A stretch of 64,000 nt of DNA, taken from positions 4,509,501 through 4,573,500 of the forward strand of contig NZ_CP051167.1 in NCBI RefSeq assembly GCF_012295525.1, given 5' to 3'. The position numbers and the translations under genes are program-made. The stretch is from Oxynema aestuarii AP17. Lineage in GTDB: Bacteria; Cyanobacteriota; Cyanobacteriia; Cyanobacteriales; Laspinemataceae. Below, piece after piece: positions 45,101-55,250 of the stretch (the stretch's first letter is position 1; each line of letters starts with the position of its first letter). Under the pieces are notes generated by a model. That model made no database searches and was not told the DNA's origin. It was given only the letters and a program-made list of their open reading frames with translations.

Positions 45101-48100
45101 TTAAACAAATAACAAATAATTGCTTTGATTAAATAAAAATTGTAGAGAATGGAAAAATTATTGCTCTCGATCAGAACATTTTCCATTATCCCTTCGTCAA
45201 AATGGCTTCCTTGCAAAATTTCCACTTTCTCGTTCTTAGATTGACGCAGATTTTCGATATATTGCGCCCAGATTTTGACGTAATTGAGCTGAAAGTTTTG
45301 TTGTAAATCGGCAATTAAATCGTGATAGTCTAAAATTTCGTTATAAGCCGTTTCTAAATTATTTTCCAGCAAGGCAATATCGTGGCAGTAGTTAACTGCA
45401 GCATAACAAGCAAACTCCACTTCTCCCGTAGCAATGCCAATAGGAATCACTCGTTTTTTGAGAGGTTCCATTGCTTCTCGTGCCGACTCTTTCCAATGAA
45501 TGATAAACGAATAAAAATTATTAATAATACGACATTCAATGTCCTGAGCTTGATATTTATCTAAAACCTGTAAAGCCAGTTTTCCGAATTGATAACCCCG
45601 TTCGATTTGCTGCAAAACACTGCAAAGGAGTAAGCCGTACAAGGCGTAAGCATAAGCCGCTAAAGGACAGTTGCCAAAGCGCAAACACAAATCGACCATT
45701 GTAAAAGCCAGGGAGGCTAATTTTTGAGGTTGACCCGTGTAAATTGGACCGAATAAGCGCATTAAAATCTGCATGGCCGCTTGTTTGTAAGGATCGGTCA
45801 TTTCTGAAAGATTGTAAAGCTGCTCGATCTCCAGATCCACGATCGGTTCGCTGTCGATGAAAGGAACGCCCAATTCTTCTAAAATAGTCATGCCCCGTTG
45901 AATAGATTCTGACATTTTGTTCTGGGCGCTATAGACCAAAATTTTGGTAATGTAAAAGCCCACCTTATCCAGAGAAGTATGGGCGTAAGAGATAGCGATC
46001 GCGGCCAATTTGATAGCGCGTGCATAATCGAGATTTAAGTAAAGAGTTTCGGCAAATTGCGCGTACAATTCTAGAGTTAAAGAATATTGAACCGACCAAC
46101 TTTCCTCCGGTAAAAGAGCGAGCGCGCGTTCAAAATAGTGAATGGCGGCACTGTAGGCGATCGCCTGTTTGGCTTTGCATCCGGCTTGCTTGTTGAGATC
46201 CAGAATTAAGCGCCGTGTTTGCTCGTCTTCAACCAAATCGATCGCATTATTGAAGCGATCGACGATCGCGAACAGGCGATCGGAAAATTGTTGGGGGGGC
46301 GTATGTTGTAACAACCAACGACCTAACAGTAAATTGAGCTGTTGGCGGCACTCTGGCACGATCGAATGATAAGCAGCTTGCTGAATGCGATCGTGGCCGA
46401 ACTTGTACTGTTGAATCAATAAGTTTTCATCAAAATTAGAAATCGGCAGAATCAAGCCTTGTTGAATCGCGAGTAATAAATTTTGGAAAATTTCTGGGCG
46501 GGAGAGGGGGGAAAGGGCGCCGAGAGCATCTAACTCAAAATCCGACCCGACACAAGCGGCAAAACCGAGAAGGGTTTGGGTCGATTCGGGCAGTTTTTGA
46601 ATTTTTTTCAGCATCAACTCGACGAGATTATCGGTCATGTCGAGTGCTTCGATGCGGGTGAGATTCCATTGCCAGGTTTGAGTATCGCGATCGAAATCGA
46701 TCTCGGTTTCGTTGTAGAGGGTATTGAGAAATTCTTTGACAAAAAAGGGATTGTTTCCCGTTTTTTTAGCCACCAACTGTCCCAAGGAAATGACGCTCGT
46801 TTCCGAACAATCTAAGGTATCGGCAATCAGACGATTGACATCTTGATTCTTTAAAGGGGCGAGGGTAATTCGATCGATCGCCGCCCCTTGTTGGCGGAGG
46901 GTATCGAGGGTTTGCATCAACGGATGGGTCGGACTGACTTCGTTATCCCGATACGCACCGAGTAACAATAGATATTTTAAATTCGTCGCCCCCATCATCA
47001 CCTCGATTAACTTGAGACTGGCGGTATCGGCCCATTGCAGATCGTCGAGGAAAATCACCAGGGGACGATCGCGATCGCAAAAGACGCCGAGAAAGTCTTC
47101 AAACACCCAATTGAAGCGGTTTTGAGTTTCCATCGGCCCGAGTTCGATCGCGGGAGGCTGCGGTCCGACGATCGCTTCGAGTTCCGGGATCACCTCAATC
47201 ATCACCGAGATATTGTCCCCGACTGCTTCGAGGAGGCGATCGCGCCATCGATTTAAAGATAGCTCACTTTCGGCGAGAATTTGCCTCACTAAATCTCGCA
47301 ACGCCTCGATCGCCGCTTTATAAGGAATATCCCGTTGAAATTGGTCGAATTTCCCGGCAATAAAATAGCCTTTCGCTTCCGTAATCGGCTTGTACAGTTC
47401 GCGTACCAGTACCGATTTACCGATCCCGGAATAGCCCGCCACGAGCATCATTTCCGCTTTTGGCTCGCCATTTTCGGCAAATTCGCCCAAGTGGGCCACC
47501 CGATTAAAGGTTTGCAAAAGTTGTTCGATTTCCCGTTCGCGTCCGTACAGTTTTTGCGGAATTTGAAAGCGATCGCAACGGTCGTTTTTAGCAACTTCAA
47601 AGGGTTCGATCGCCCCGGTGGCGTCCCACTCTCGGGCGCAATCTTCCCAATCCGCAAGCAGTCCCCAGGCGCTTTGATAGCGATCTTCGGCAGTTTTCGC
47701 CATTAGTTTCGCCAGAATCGGCACCAGGGCTGCAGGAATGACCCCCTCGAACTGAGGACGTTTGGCTAAATGTGCGTGAATTAACCCTAAGTCGTCCTCG
47801 CCGGAAAAAGGTAGGTGACCTGCGAGCATTTCGTAAAAGGTGACGCCGAGGGAGTAGAAATCGCTGCGATAGTCGAGGGAACGATTCATCCGCCCCGTTT
47901 GTTCTGGGGAAACGTAAGCAAGGGTACCTTCGAGGAGTTGGGCGGTTTTAAAGTTGGGTTGTTCGCTACTCAGTCGCGTGGAAATGCCGAAATCGATAAT
48001 TTTAAGTTGATGGGTTTCGGGATGAATGATGATATTGCTGGGATTGATATCTTTGTGGATGATATTTCGCTCGTGAAGTTCGCCGATCGCCCGGGTAAGT

Positions 48101-48429
48101 TCGATGGCGATCGGCAGGAAATCCCCGACGGAAAGGGGTTTACCGTCCAGCCACTCTTTGAGGGAAATGGCGCCGATATCTTCAAAAATAATTGCAAACG
48201 TATTTTGATACGGTTGCCAATCGTAAGCGACGATCGCGCGATCGCACTGCAAGCCAGAGGCGATCGCGTACTCTTGTTTGTAGCGGACAATTTGCTCGGA
48301 TTTGGCAAATTTTTGCTTGAGCAATTTAATCGCTACCGGACGGCGATCGCGCGATCGAACCCCTCGATAAACGATCGAGTTGGAACTTTCATAAATTTTT
48401 TGGGTAATGTCGTATCCGGGAAGTTTCAT
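42115..48429 (-). CDS. Giant trifunctional kinase: Ser/Thr kinase - AAA ATPase - GAF - PAS - hybrid histidine kinase
   Basis: About 2104 residues. Order: a Ser/Thr kinase domain (residues about 8-265) with IIHKDINPSNIIIH (His-Lys-Asp in place of HRD) and IIDFGISTRL; an AAA/STAND ATPase with Walker A GYSGIGKS (about 330) and Walker B VIFLDDLQWAD; a long helical TPR-like region; GAF (about 1320-1470); PAS (about 1490-1605); HisKA with SHELRTPLNAILGF (His about 1647); HATPase; receiver (ILVVDDNEENRYLM, LILMDMRMPT); and a helical tail. The same architecture is known from cyanobacterial and other bacterial sensors. The frame is open to 48489, but the family-like start MKLPGYDITQKIYES at 48429 is preferred. 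It faces the CBS-type kinase gene across a 963-bp gap. Confidence 0.93.
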   Translation of the reverse strand: MKLPGYDITQKIYESSNSIVYRGVRSRDRRPVAIKLLKQKFAKSEQIVRYKQEYAIASGLQCDRAIVAYDWQPYQNTFAIIFEDIGAISLKEWLDGKPLSVGDFLPIAIELTRAIGELHERNIIHKDINPSNIIIHPETHQLKIIDFGISTRLSSEQPNFKTAQLLEGTLAYVSPEQTGRMNRSLDYRSDFYSLGVTFYEMLAGHLPFSGEDDLGLIHAHLAKRPQFEGVIPAALVPILAKLMAKTAEDRYQSAWGLLADWEDCAREWDATGAIEPFEVAKNDRCDRFQIPQKLYGREREIEQLLQTFNRVAHLGEFAENGEPKAEMMLVAGYSGIGKSVLVRELYKPITEAKGYFIAGKFDQFQRDIPYKAAIEALRDLVRQILAESELSLNRWRDRLLEAVGDNISVMIEVIPELEAIVGPQPPAIELGPMETQNRFNWVFEDFLGVFCDRDRPLVIFLDDLQWADTASLKLIEVMMGATNLKYLLLLGAYRDNEVSPTHPLMQTLDTLRQQGAAIDRITLAPLKNQDVNRLIADTLDCSETSVISLGQLVAKKTGNNPFFVKEFLNTLYNETEIDFDRDTQTWQWNLTRIEALDMTDNLVELMLKKIQKLPESTQTLLGFAACVGSDFELDALGALSPLSRPEIFQNLLLAIQQGLILPISNFDENLLIQQYKFGHDRIQQAAYHSIVPECRQQLNLLLGRWLLQHTPPQQFSDRLFAIVDRFNNAIDLVEDEQTRRLILDLNKQAGCKAKQAIAYSAAIHYFERALALLPEESWSVQYSLTLELYAQFAETLYLNLDYARAIKLAAIAISYAHTSLDKVGFYITKILVYSAQNKMSESIQRGMTILEELGVPFIDSEPIVDLEIEQLYNLSEMTDPYKQAAMQILMRLFGPIYTGQPQKLASLAFTMVDLCLRFGNCPLAAYAYALYGLLLCSVLQQIERGYQFGKLALQVLDKYQAQDIECRIINNFYSFIIHWKESAREAMEPLKKRVIPIGIATGEVEFACYAAVNYCHDIALLENNLETAYNEILDYHDLIADLQQNFQLNYVKIWAQYIENLRQSKNEKVEILQGSHFDEGIMENVLIESNNFSILYNFYLIKAIICYLFKEYRRAFEYTDRALVYEGGIVGLFPWAYNPFYRALAGLAVCETVPEGERKPILEEVERCHNKLQYWAEHAPTNFQHKWDLVEAEKLKLLGQDWEAVRAYEKAIRGARENDYLQEEALACERAAQFYRDRKLEDIADTYLKKAYYHYLFWGAMGKVRQLEREYPDLLSPQISERSPLPKNTIETTASTLDKSLDVAALMKASQAIAREVLIDRLLDSLMRILLENVGASRAYLMLKNGENWTVEAAGSTEDGEITTSALGIELKTLEESADTPFLSTSIARYVMRTHKTVVLDNAETEERFRSDRYLRANTCKSILCAPLMNQGQIRGIVYLENPLIIGAFSKERLDAIELLSGQVAIAIENAQLYSQLRDRERELRQLLEAIPVGISVITPSGNVKYMNQKGYELSYKITEETTIETLSQAYQIYRAGTDELYPMEELPSQRALKGENVSLEDIEIHQRDRIVPLEVKGTPIYNDRGEIIYAINVFQDITERKKAAELLANYNRTLERQIAQRTAELAAATREAQAANQAKSTFLANMSHELRTPLNAILGFSELLAGSSHLDPKEQESLNIVLRSGQHLLQLINQVLDLSKIEAGRIALNENAFNFYRFLDDLEQMFDWKAKNKGLTLLLEASAELPRYINTDELKLRQVLINLLNNALKFTQKGRVSLTVVPKGDPGISLPPGDRCEIEFAVADTGVGIATTELDKLFQPFSQTESGRQVQEGTGLGLAISRHFAELMGGSMSVESEPGVGTCFRFTIAVSVAEASAVETSLGEGRVVSLAPNQPSYRILVVDDNEENRYLMQRLVESVGFEVRVATNGEEGIAVWEAFEPHLILMDMRMPTIDGYTATQRIKSSERGRQTIVVAVTASSFEPEHSSIFAAGCDALLCKPFQAIELFEAIARFLNVRYIYEDKPPAGAPTTPREALTREMMADLPASWLASCHRAVVEGDLDDILSAIDEIREGYPAIAAGLSELARQIRFKELLTLTVPKNP

Positions 48430-48933
48430 GGAACTGTTAGAGAAAGACGTCAAGCAGAAATCGAGAGTCGGGACTTCAGAAAATGGCACGTCCGCCGAAC
48501 TCCCCCGTATGGGGGGCGTGGATTGCTCAAGCGATCTTGAGGGGCGATCGCCCCGATCCCCTCAAGGGATCCAACTCGTCGATAGATTCAGTGAAAACCC
48601 TGAATTGATTCGCTCCCTTCCAAGGATCGCTCCCTTAGTATTCCCGTGGAAATACTGTTTTTCCCTGTTTTTCCCTTTTCCGATTGCCTAGGCGCGCGCG
48701 GGGCGCCTCACAGACCGATCGCCCCGTTCTCTAACTACTGTATAAACTATCGATCCCTGGAACCGAAGTCGATCTAAGAAATTTTACAAAAATTTTTAAA
48801 CTTTAAAAATTTATTCGAGCAATTGTGGCGGCTTTTCGGCGAAGAAGGTCGATCTCGGATTCGGCGCTTGCCGAACTAACCGGGGGGTTCTCAATCGGTT
48901 GTAGAGTTTATCGATTGTAACATTTATCGATTG

Positions 48934-48983
48934 TAGGGACACGGCAATGCCGTGTCCCTACGGGAATTTGGCTAATCCAAGAT
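48934..48983. repeat. GGACACG-CGTGTCC dispersed palindromic repeat, copy 2
   Basis: TAGGGACACGGCAATGCCGT continues to GTCCCTA, a 27-bp palindrome with a single central base, followed by CGGGAATTTGGCTAATCC. It matches the copy at 31107 in both the palindrome and the right flank. Confidence 0.75.
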
Positions 48984-49231
48984 AGTTAGATGGAGACCTA
49001 AATTTGTTGACAAGTAGAAAAGAATTAATCGGTAAAACAATAAATAAATTATCTCTCTTATCAAGCAACTGCATCACTTAAAATACAATAATGTTGAGCG
49101 ATGGATAACCACACTAGCAAGCAAGATACACGGACGACAGCATGGCGTTGGTGACCGCACCCCCAAGTGTTTCATCGATCCTTGACCGCATAGGTGATGA
49201 TTTGTACATCCTTGGTAAGCCGAGAACATTT

Positions 49232-49268
49232 TTTGTATTTATTTTGTATTTATTTTGTATTTATTTTG
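49232..49268. repeat. 11-bp phased direct repeats upstream of the CBS-type kinase
   Basis: TTTGTATTTAT occurs three times in perfect register (49232, 49243, 49254), followed by TTTGA, about 125 bp before the start codon. The period equals one helical turn. Confidence 0.85.
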
Positions 49269-49392
49269 AAAAAAACATTTCTTTCCCCCTGTTCCCTCTT
49301 GGGTGTGGTCTTTGCTCTTGTGATAACGACGGACACCCCCCTGCCCGTCAATCGCTTAAAGTTTTAAAAATGCCTCTTTTTTCTCGTAATTT

Positions 49393-52300
49393 ATGAACCT
49401 TTCTTCCTGGTTATTCCAACCCTTAGTCAGTTCGCCTGCCCTCGCTCCCGTGCCTCCCCTGGTTGCGCCAGATGCGGCGATCGCGGAAGTCTTAAAACGG
49501 GTCAGTCAAGCCGGGGCGAGTTGTGCGTTTGTCGCGGATGAAAACCAGTTTCTTGGTTTGTTGACCGAACGGGATCTGGTGCGCTTGAGTGTCGGCGATC
49601 GCCCCTTGGGGAGCACGTCGATCGCCGAAGTGATGAGCCCCAAAGGGGTGACCCTCTCCCTGGCCGACAACCCCCAATTGTTTGAAACCGTAGCCCTGAT
49701 GCGATCGCGGCGAGTGCGCCACCTGCCCATCCTCGACCCATCGGGACGGGCGATCGGTATCGTGACCCCGAGGAGTTTGGGGCAGGCGATGCGACCGAAC
49801 GAGCTATTTAAACTCAAATCCGTGGGGGAAGTGATGGCGCGAAACGTGGCGACGGCGTCCCCGAAGACGAACTTGCTCGCCATTGCGCGCCTGACGATCG
49901 ATCGCGATTGTACCTGCGCGATCGCGATCGATCGCCGCGATCGCCAAACCGTCCCCGTCGGTATCCTCACCGAACGAGATCTGCTTCAATTCAAACGATT
50001 AAACCTCAATTTCGAGACGACGATCGCCCGAGACGTGATGAGCGCCCCCCTACAGGCGATCGACCCGCACGCCTCCTTGTGGCAAGCTCACGAACGAATG
50101 CAAACCCACCGGATTCGGCGCCTGGTCGTGGTCGAAGACGGGCAACTGGTCGGGGCGATCAAGCAGACCCACATTCTCGACGCCTTAGATCCGTTAGAAC
50201 TCACCGTCAGTCTCGAACGCCTGCAACACCAAGTCAACCAACGCACCTTACAATTCAAAGCCGTTAACGAACGCTTGGCCCTAGAGATGCACGATCGCCG
50301 TAGTGCGGAAGAAGCGCTCAAGCGCGAACTACAACGGGCCCATTGGTTGCGGGCGATCGCCGACGAAATTCGCTCCCAACTCGATCCTGCCGCCCTCTTT
50401 GAAACCGCCGTCACTCAAATCGGTCAAGCCTTTGGCGTCACCCGAGTGCTCATCCACACCTATCTCGAAACCCCCACCCCCCAATTGCCGATCGTCGCCG
50501 AATACCTCGCCGCCGATTCTCACAGGTCTATGCGCGGTTGCAGCATTCCCGTCGTCGGTAACGACCACTTCGCCCAAGTGACCCGGGAAGATCGAGCCCT
50601 CGCCACGATCGACGTCAGAGCCGATCCTCTGTTCGACAACGTGCGCGACCTGTGCGATCGCTTCGCGATCGTCTCGATGCTGGCGGTACGCACTTCATAT
50701 AAAAACCGGATTAACGGGGCGATTAGCTTGCAGCAGTGCGGCAGTCCAAGGATCCTCGGCGATCGATCGCCGAGGGTCAAACGCCGTTGGACTGCGGAAG
50801 AAACGGTCTTTCTCGAAGCGATCGCCACTCAACTCGGCGTCGCGATCGCCCAAGTGCAACTGCTCGATCGCCAAAAACAGCACAACGCCCACCTGCACGC
50901 CGAAATCGAGCGCCGCCAACAAATCGAAGCCGAAATTACCCACACCCGCAACTTATTTCAAACCGTATTTAACGAGTCTACCGACGCGATTTTCTTAGTC
51001 GATCTCGACGATCGCATTCTCGATTGCAACCAGCCCGCGATCGCCATGTTTCGAGTCGCCTCCAAAAGCGATCTGCTCCACCATTCGATCGCCCAACTGT
51101 TCGAGAACAACTCCCCCAGGGCGCGGTGGACGGCGATCGCCCCCCAACTCCCCCGCGATCGCGTTTGGAGTCGCGAACTCGAATGCACCCACCCCAACGG
51201 TGACCGTTTTTGGGTCAATCTCGCCGGAAAAACCATCGAATTCGCCTCCGAAACCTTCCAACTGATTCGCATTAGCAATATCAGCGATCGCCGACAAGTT
51301 GAATTTGAATTACGCAAACGCGAAAGATATTCTAATGTTTTAGTTGAAGTTCATCGCGAACTGCTCTCCAGACCCGACGCGCAACAAGATTATTCCTCAA
51401 TTTTAAAACTACTCGGCGAAGCCGCCCGCGCCTGCCGGGTTTACTTATTTGCCAACCATCGCGATCCTGACGGCGACTTACGGATGAGTCAAATCGCCGA
51501 ATGGTGCGGACCGGGAATTCAACCCGAAATCGACAATCCGACCTTGCAAAATCTCTCTTACCAAGATTTTTTTCCCCGTTGGGCCGATCGCCTCTCCCGA
51601 GGTCAGCCGATTAACGGCATCGTCCGCGACTTTCCCGAATCGGAACGGGTCATTTTAGAACCGCAAAAGATCGAAGCGATTTTAATTTTACCCTTACAAG
51701 TGAACGGCCAATTTTGGGGATTTATCGGCTTCGATAATTGCGAAATCGCACGACCGTGGGACTCGTTAGAAATTAAACTGCTCGAAACCACAGCCGGAGC
51801 CATTGCCATTCGCGAAGAACGCCGTCAAGCCGACAGTACCGCCCGTTATTTAGCGACGATCGTCCAGTCTTCCACCGATGCGATTATCGGCATCGATTTA
51901 AACGGAACGATCGTCAATTGGAATCGGGGAGCACAACTCCTTTACGGTTACCGACCGGAGGAAATTGTCGGCCAAAAATTCAATGTTTTGTGGGACGATT
52001 TAGAAGGGTCGAGCTGTCCGTTAGTCTTTGACTCGAATTGCCCCGAACACGGCGATCGCGAAACCCGCCATCGCCGCAAAGATGGAACCGAAGTCGATGT
52101 CTGGCTCAACCTGTCCCTCGTGAGCGGCTCGAACCAAGAAATTTTGGGTCTGTCGGCGATCGCGCGCAACATCACCGAACGCAAGCAAACCGAACGCCAA
52201 CTCGCCCGTCAAGCTGCCGCGATCGCCGCCGCCAGCGAAGGGATCGCGATCGTCGATGCCGAACAGAAATACCTCTATCTCAACGAAGCCCACGTCAAGA

Positions 52301-55209
52301 TGTTCGGCTACGACAGCGCCGCCGAACTGCTCGGCAAAAGCTGGCACCTGTTTTACGACCCCTCGGAAATCGAGCGCTTCGCCGTCGAATTTATCCCCTT
52401 ATTCGAGCGCCAGGGGGCGGCCCGAGTCGAGGCGATCGCCCGCAGTCGGGACGGTCGTCTCGTCCCGCACGAACTCTCGGTGACCCAACTCGACAACGGC
52501 GAGCGCTTGTGCGTCGTGCGCGACATCACCGAACGCAAACAAGCCCAAGCCGCCTTGGAACGCAGCCAGCGCTTCGCCGAACAAATTGCCGAAACTTCTC
52601 CCCATTTAATTTATATTTACGATATCGTCGAAGAACGGAACGTCTACTGCAATCGCGAAATGGCCGCCATGCTCGGTTACACCCCCGATCGCCTTCAGGA
52701 AATGGGATCGGCCCCGATCCCCCCGATCGTGCATCCGGAAGATGTCGAGCGGATCGGCAGCCCATTGGAGCGGTTAAAACAGGCCCGGGACGGAGAAATT
52801 TTCGATTTTGAATATCGGGTCGCCGATGCGCGCGGACAATGGCGATCGCTGCTCGCTCGCGAAACAATTTTTCAACGGGGAAACGACGGCGAAATCGTTC
52901 AAATTATCGGGACGGCGATCGATATCGGCGACCTCAAACAAGTCGAGGCGACCTTGCGCAAGTACGAGCGCATTTTTGCCGCCACCAACGACGCGATCGC
53001 CCTGGTCGTTCGCGAAGCGACGCCAACGGCGGATCGCCACTACACTTACGAATTAGTCAATCCGGCGTTTGAAAGCTTGCACGACAAATCGAACCAGGAA
53101 ATCGTCGGGTCGCGGGTCGTCGATCTCGTCGGCGAGGAGACCTTTGAGGCGATCGTCCGGGATAAGTTAGAGCGATGTTTGAGCGGGGAAACGATTTACT
53201 ATCAAACCTGGTTTGAATTTGCCCACGACGGACGGCAATTTATGAGCGTCACCTATTCGCCTTATGTCGATAACAAAGGGGAGATCGTCGGCGCGGTCGC
53301 CAGCATCCGCAACGTCACCGCCCTCAAGCAAGCGAAAGAAGCGTTAGAACTGAGCGAACGCCGTTACGAACTGGCGACGCGGGCGGCTAAAGTGGGGATT
53401 TGGGAGTGGAATTTAGAAACCGGGGAATTTTTTATCGATCCCAACGTCAAGGCGATTTTGGGGTACGAGGATGCAGAAATTGCCAACGATCGCCAAGTAT
53501 GGTTGAGTCACGTGCATCCCGACGATCTCGACGGCGCGATCGCCGCCTCTCAAGCCCACCGCAACGGCGAAACCCCGGAGTTAATCCACGAACGCCGGAT
53601 GCGCCACAAAGACGGTTCGACGCGCTGGATTTTAGTGCGCGGCACCTCGATCCGCGATCGCCACGGCAAGCCGATTCGCACGATCGGCACGGAAACGGAG
53701 ATCACGGAGCGCAAAGAGGCTGAAATCGCCCTGGCGCGCGCGAAAGAAGTGGCGGAAGCGGCGAATCACGCCAAAAGTTTATTTTTGGCGAATATGAGTC
53801 ACGAACTGCGAACCCCCCTCAATGCCATTTTGGGCTTTACCCGCCTGTTAGAGCGCAGTGGGAGGGCTTTGTCCCCGGAACAGCAGGAATATTTGGCGAT
53901 CGTCAGTCGCAATGGCGAGCATTTGCTGGCGTTGATCGACGATATTTTAGATTTCTCCAAAATCGAAGCGGGCCATATCAGCTATCACGAAAGCGATTTC
54001 GACCTCTACCAGTTACTCGACGAGTTAGAGCGGACCTTCGAGTTAAAAGCGGCTCAAAAAGGGTTGCGCTTGTCTTTTGAGCTGGCACCGGATTTACCCC
54101 CGTTCGTTCGCAGCGATCGCGTCAAATTGCGTCAAGTCGCTCTCAATTTACTCGGGAATGCGGTGAAGTTTACCCGCGCCGGGGAAATTGTCTTGCGGGC
54201 CCGACTCGTCCCGTTCCCGGAAACGGCGGCGGACGAGTGCGCGAACGGCGATCGCCGTCTGCTCGAATTCGAGATCGCCGATACCGGAGTCGGAATCGCC
54301 CCGGAAGAACTCGATCTCCTCTTCAAACCGTTCGTACAAACTCAATCCGGTCTCAAGTCCGGAGAAGGAACCGGATTGGGACTGACGATTTCTTATAAGT
54401 ACGTACAGTTACTCGGCGGTACCCTGTCGGTACAGTCCGAGCGCGATCGCGGCACCACCTTTACGTTTACGATCGCCGCCACCCCCGGCGAGGGGACGAC
54501 GGACACCTCCGAAGTCCGCACCCGCCGGATCGTCTCTCTGGCGCCGAATCAGCCCCCCTACCGAATTCTCGTGGTAGACGACCGTTCCAGCAACCGCCTC
54601 GCTTTGGCGGATTGTCTGTCTCTCGTCGGCTTTGAAGTCGCCCAAGCGACGGACGGTTTGGAGGCGATCGCCCGGTGGGAAGCGTTGCGACCGCAAGCGA
54701 TCTTTATGGATTTGCGAATGCCCCACCTCGACGGTTACGAAGCCACCCGCGCCATCCGCCAACGCGCTACCGCCTCGGATCCCCGGGGCGATCGCCCCCC
54801 GTTCCCCAAAATTATCGCCCTCACCGCCCATGCATTTGACGAGGAAAAACAACGGGCGATCGCCGCCGGATGCGATGCGTGTCTCTCCAAACCCTTTCAA
54901 GAAGAACAGATTTTTAACACCCTCTCAGAACATTTGGGAGTACGTTACCTTTATCAAGATAAGCCTGTTGAAATTTCCGGCGATCGCTCCGCTCCCAATA
55001 CCTTGAGTGTCGAATTACTCCAACAACTCTCTTCCGGCGATCGCCTGGCCCTGCACGAAGCTATTTTGACGTTAGATCTCGACGCGATCTCCAAGGTCAT
55101 GACACAAGTGGAGACCCAACACCCCGATCTCGCCCGCCTGTTACGTACTTACATCGACCAGTTTGAATACCGCACGATTTTAAACTGTTTGGATGGTCTG
55201 ATTTTCTGA
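49393..55209 (+). CDS. Giant hybrid histidine kinase with CBS, GAF and multiple PAS domains
   Basis: 1938 residues. Four CBS motifs form two Bateman modules (about 20-265; GLLTERDLVRLS, VRHLPILDPSGRAIGIVT, GILTERDLLQF, RIRRLVVVEDGQLVGAI). A coiled coil and GAF domain follow (about 315-475), then PAS, a second GAF-like domain (about 650-795), and about five PAS/PAC units to about 1435 with PAC ends such as AIARNITERKQTE and CVVRDITERKQAQ. Next are HisKA with SHELRTPLNAILGF (about 1468), HATPase (GTGLGLTISYKY, about 1658), a receiver (ILVVDDRSSNRLAL, IFMDLRMPH) and a helical tail. CBS pairs usually bind adenosyl ligands, so this kinase may combine energy state with other signals. No membrane helix is seen. 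Confidence 0.94.
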   Translation: MNLSSWLFQPLVSSPALAPVPPLVAPDAAIAEVLKRVSQAGASCAFVADENQFLGLLTERDLVRLSVGDRPLGSTSIAEVMSPKGVTLSLADNPQLFETVALMRSRRVRHLPILDPSGRAIGIVTPRSLGQAMRPNELFKLKSVGEVMARNVATASPKTNLLAIARLTIDRDCTCAIAIDRRDRQTVPVGILTERDLLQFKRLNLNFETTIARDVMSAPLQAIDPHASLWQAHERMQTHRIRRLVVVEDGQLVGAIKQTHILDALDPLELTVSLERLQHQVNQRTLQFKAVNERLALEMHDRRSAEEALKRELQRAHWLRAIADEIRSQLDPAALFETAVTQIGQAFGVTRVLIHTYLETPTPQLPIVAEYLAADSHRSMRGCSIPVVGNDHFAQVTREDRALATIDVRADPLFDNVRDLCDRFAIVSMLAVRTSYKNRINGAISLQQCGSPRILGDRSPRVKRRWTAEETVFLEAIATQLGVAIAQVQLLDRQKQHNAHLHAEIERRQQIEAEITHTRNLFQTVFNESTDAIFLVDLDDRILDCNQPAIAMFRVASKSDLLHHSIAQLFENNSPRARWTAIAPQLPRDRVWSRELECTHPNGDRFWVNLAGKTIEFASETFQLIRISNISDRRQVEFELRKRERYSNVLVEVHRELLSRPDAQQDYSSILKLLGEAARACRVYLFANHRDPDGDLRMSQIAEWCGPGIQPEIDNPTLQNLSYQDFFPRWADRLSRGQPINGIVRDFPESERVILEPQKIEAILILPLQVNGQFWGFIGFDNCEIARPWDSLEIKLLETTAGAIAIREERRQADSTARYLATIVQSSTDAIIGIDLNGTIVNWNRGAQLLYGYRPEEIVGQKFNVLWDDLEGSSCPLVFDSNCPEHGDRETRHRRKDGTEVDVWLNLSLVSGSNQEILGLSAIARNITERKQTERQLARQAAAIAAASEGIAIVDAEQKYLYLNEAHVKMFGYDSAAELLGKSWHLFYDPSEIERFAVEFIPLFERQGAARVEAIARSRDGRLVPHELSVTQLDNGERLCVVRDITERKQAQAALERSQRFAEQIAETSPHLIYIYDIVEERNVYCNREMAAMLGYTPDRLQEMGSAPIPPIVHPEDVERIGSPLERLKQARDGEIFDFEYRVADARGQWRSLLARETIFQRGNDGEIVQIIGTAIDIGDLKQVEATLRKYERIFAATNDAIALVVREATPTADRHYTYELVNPAFESLHDKSNQEIVGSRVVDLVGEETFEAIVRDKLERCLSGETIYYQTWFEFAHDGRQFMSVTYSPYVDNKGEIVGAVASIRNVTALKQAKEALELSERRYELATRAAKVGIWEWNLETGEFFIDPNVKAILGYEDAEIANDRQVWLSHVHPDDLDGAIAASQAHRNGETPELIHERRMRHKDGSTRWILVRGTSIRDRHGKPIRTIGTETEITERKEAEIALARAKEVAEAANHAKSLFLANMSHELRTPLNAILGFTRLLERSGRALSPEQQEYLAIVSRNGEHLLALIDDILDFSKIEAGHISYHESDFDLYQLLDELERTFELKAAQKGLRLSFELAPDLPPFVRSDRVKLRQVALNLLGNAVKFTRAGEIVLRARLVPFPETAADECANGDRRLLEFEIADTGVGIAPEELDLLFKPFVQTQSGLKSGEGTGLGLTISYKYVQLLGGTLSVQSERDRGTTFTFTIAATPGEGTTDTSEVRTRRIVSLAPNQPPYRILVVDDRSSNRLALADCLSLVGFEVAQATDGLEAIARWEALRPQAIFMDLRMPHLDGYEATRAIRQRATASDPRGDRPPFPKIIALTAHAFDEEKQRAIAAGCDACLSKPFQEEQIFNTLSEHLGVRYLYQDKPVEISGDRSAPNTLSVELLQQLSSGDRLALHEAILTLDLDAISKVMTQVETQHPDLARLLRTYIDQFEYRTILNCLDGLIF

Positions 55210-55250
55210 GTTGACATTTCCCGCCCAGTTCCCCGCTCAGTTCTCTGTCT

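Larger units (their letters stand above)
48430..49392. other. 963-bp divergent intergenic region between two giant kinase genes
   Basis: It holds the promoters of both giant kinases, one copy of the GGACACG palindrome (48934-48983), an AT-rich stretch near 48770-48830 and the 11-bp repeats at 49232. A frame at 49142-49396 is not convincing. Confidence 0.6.
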
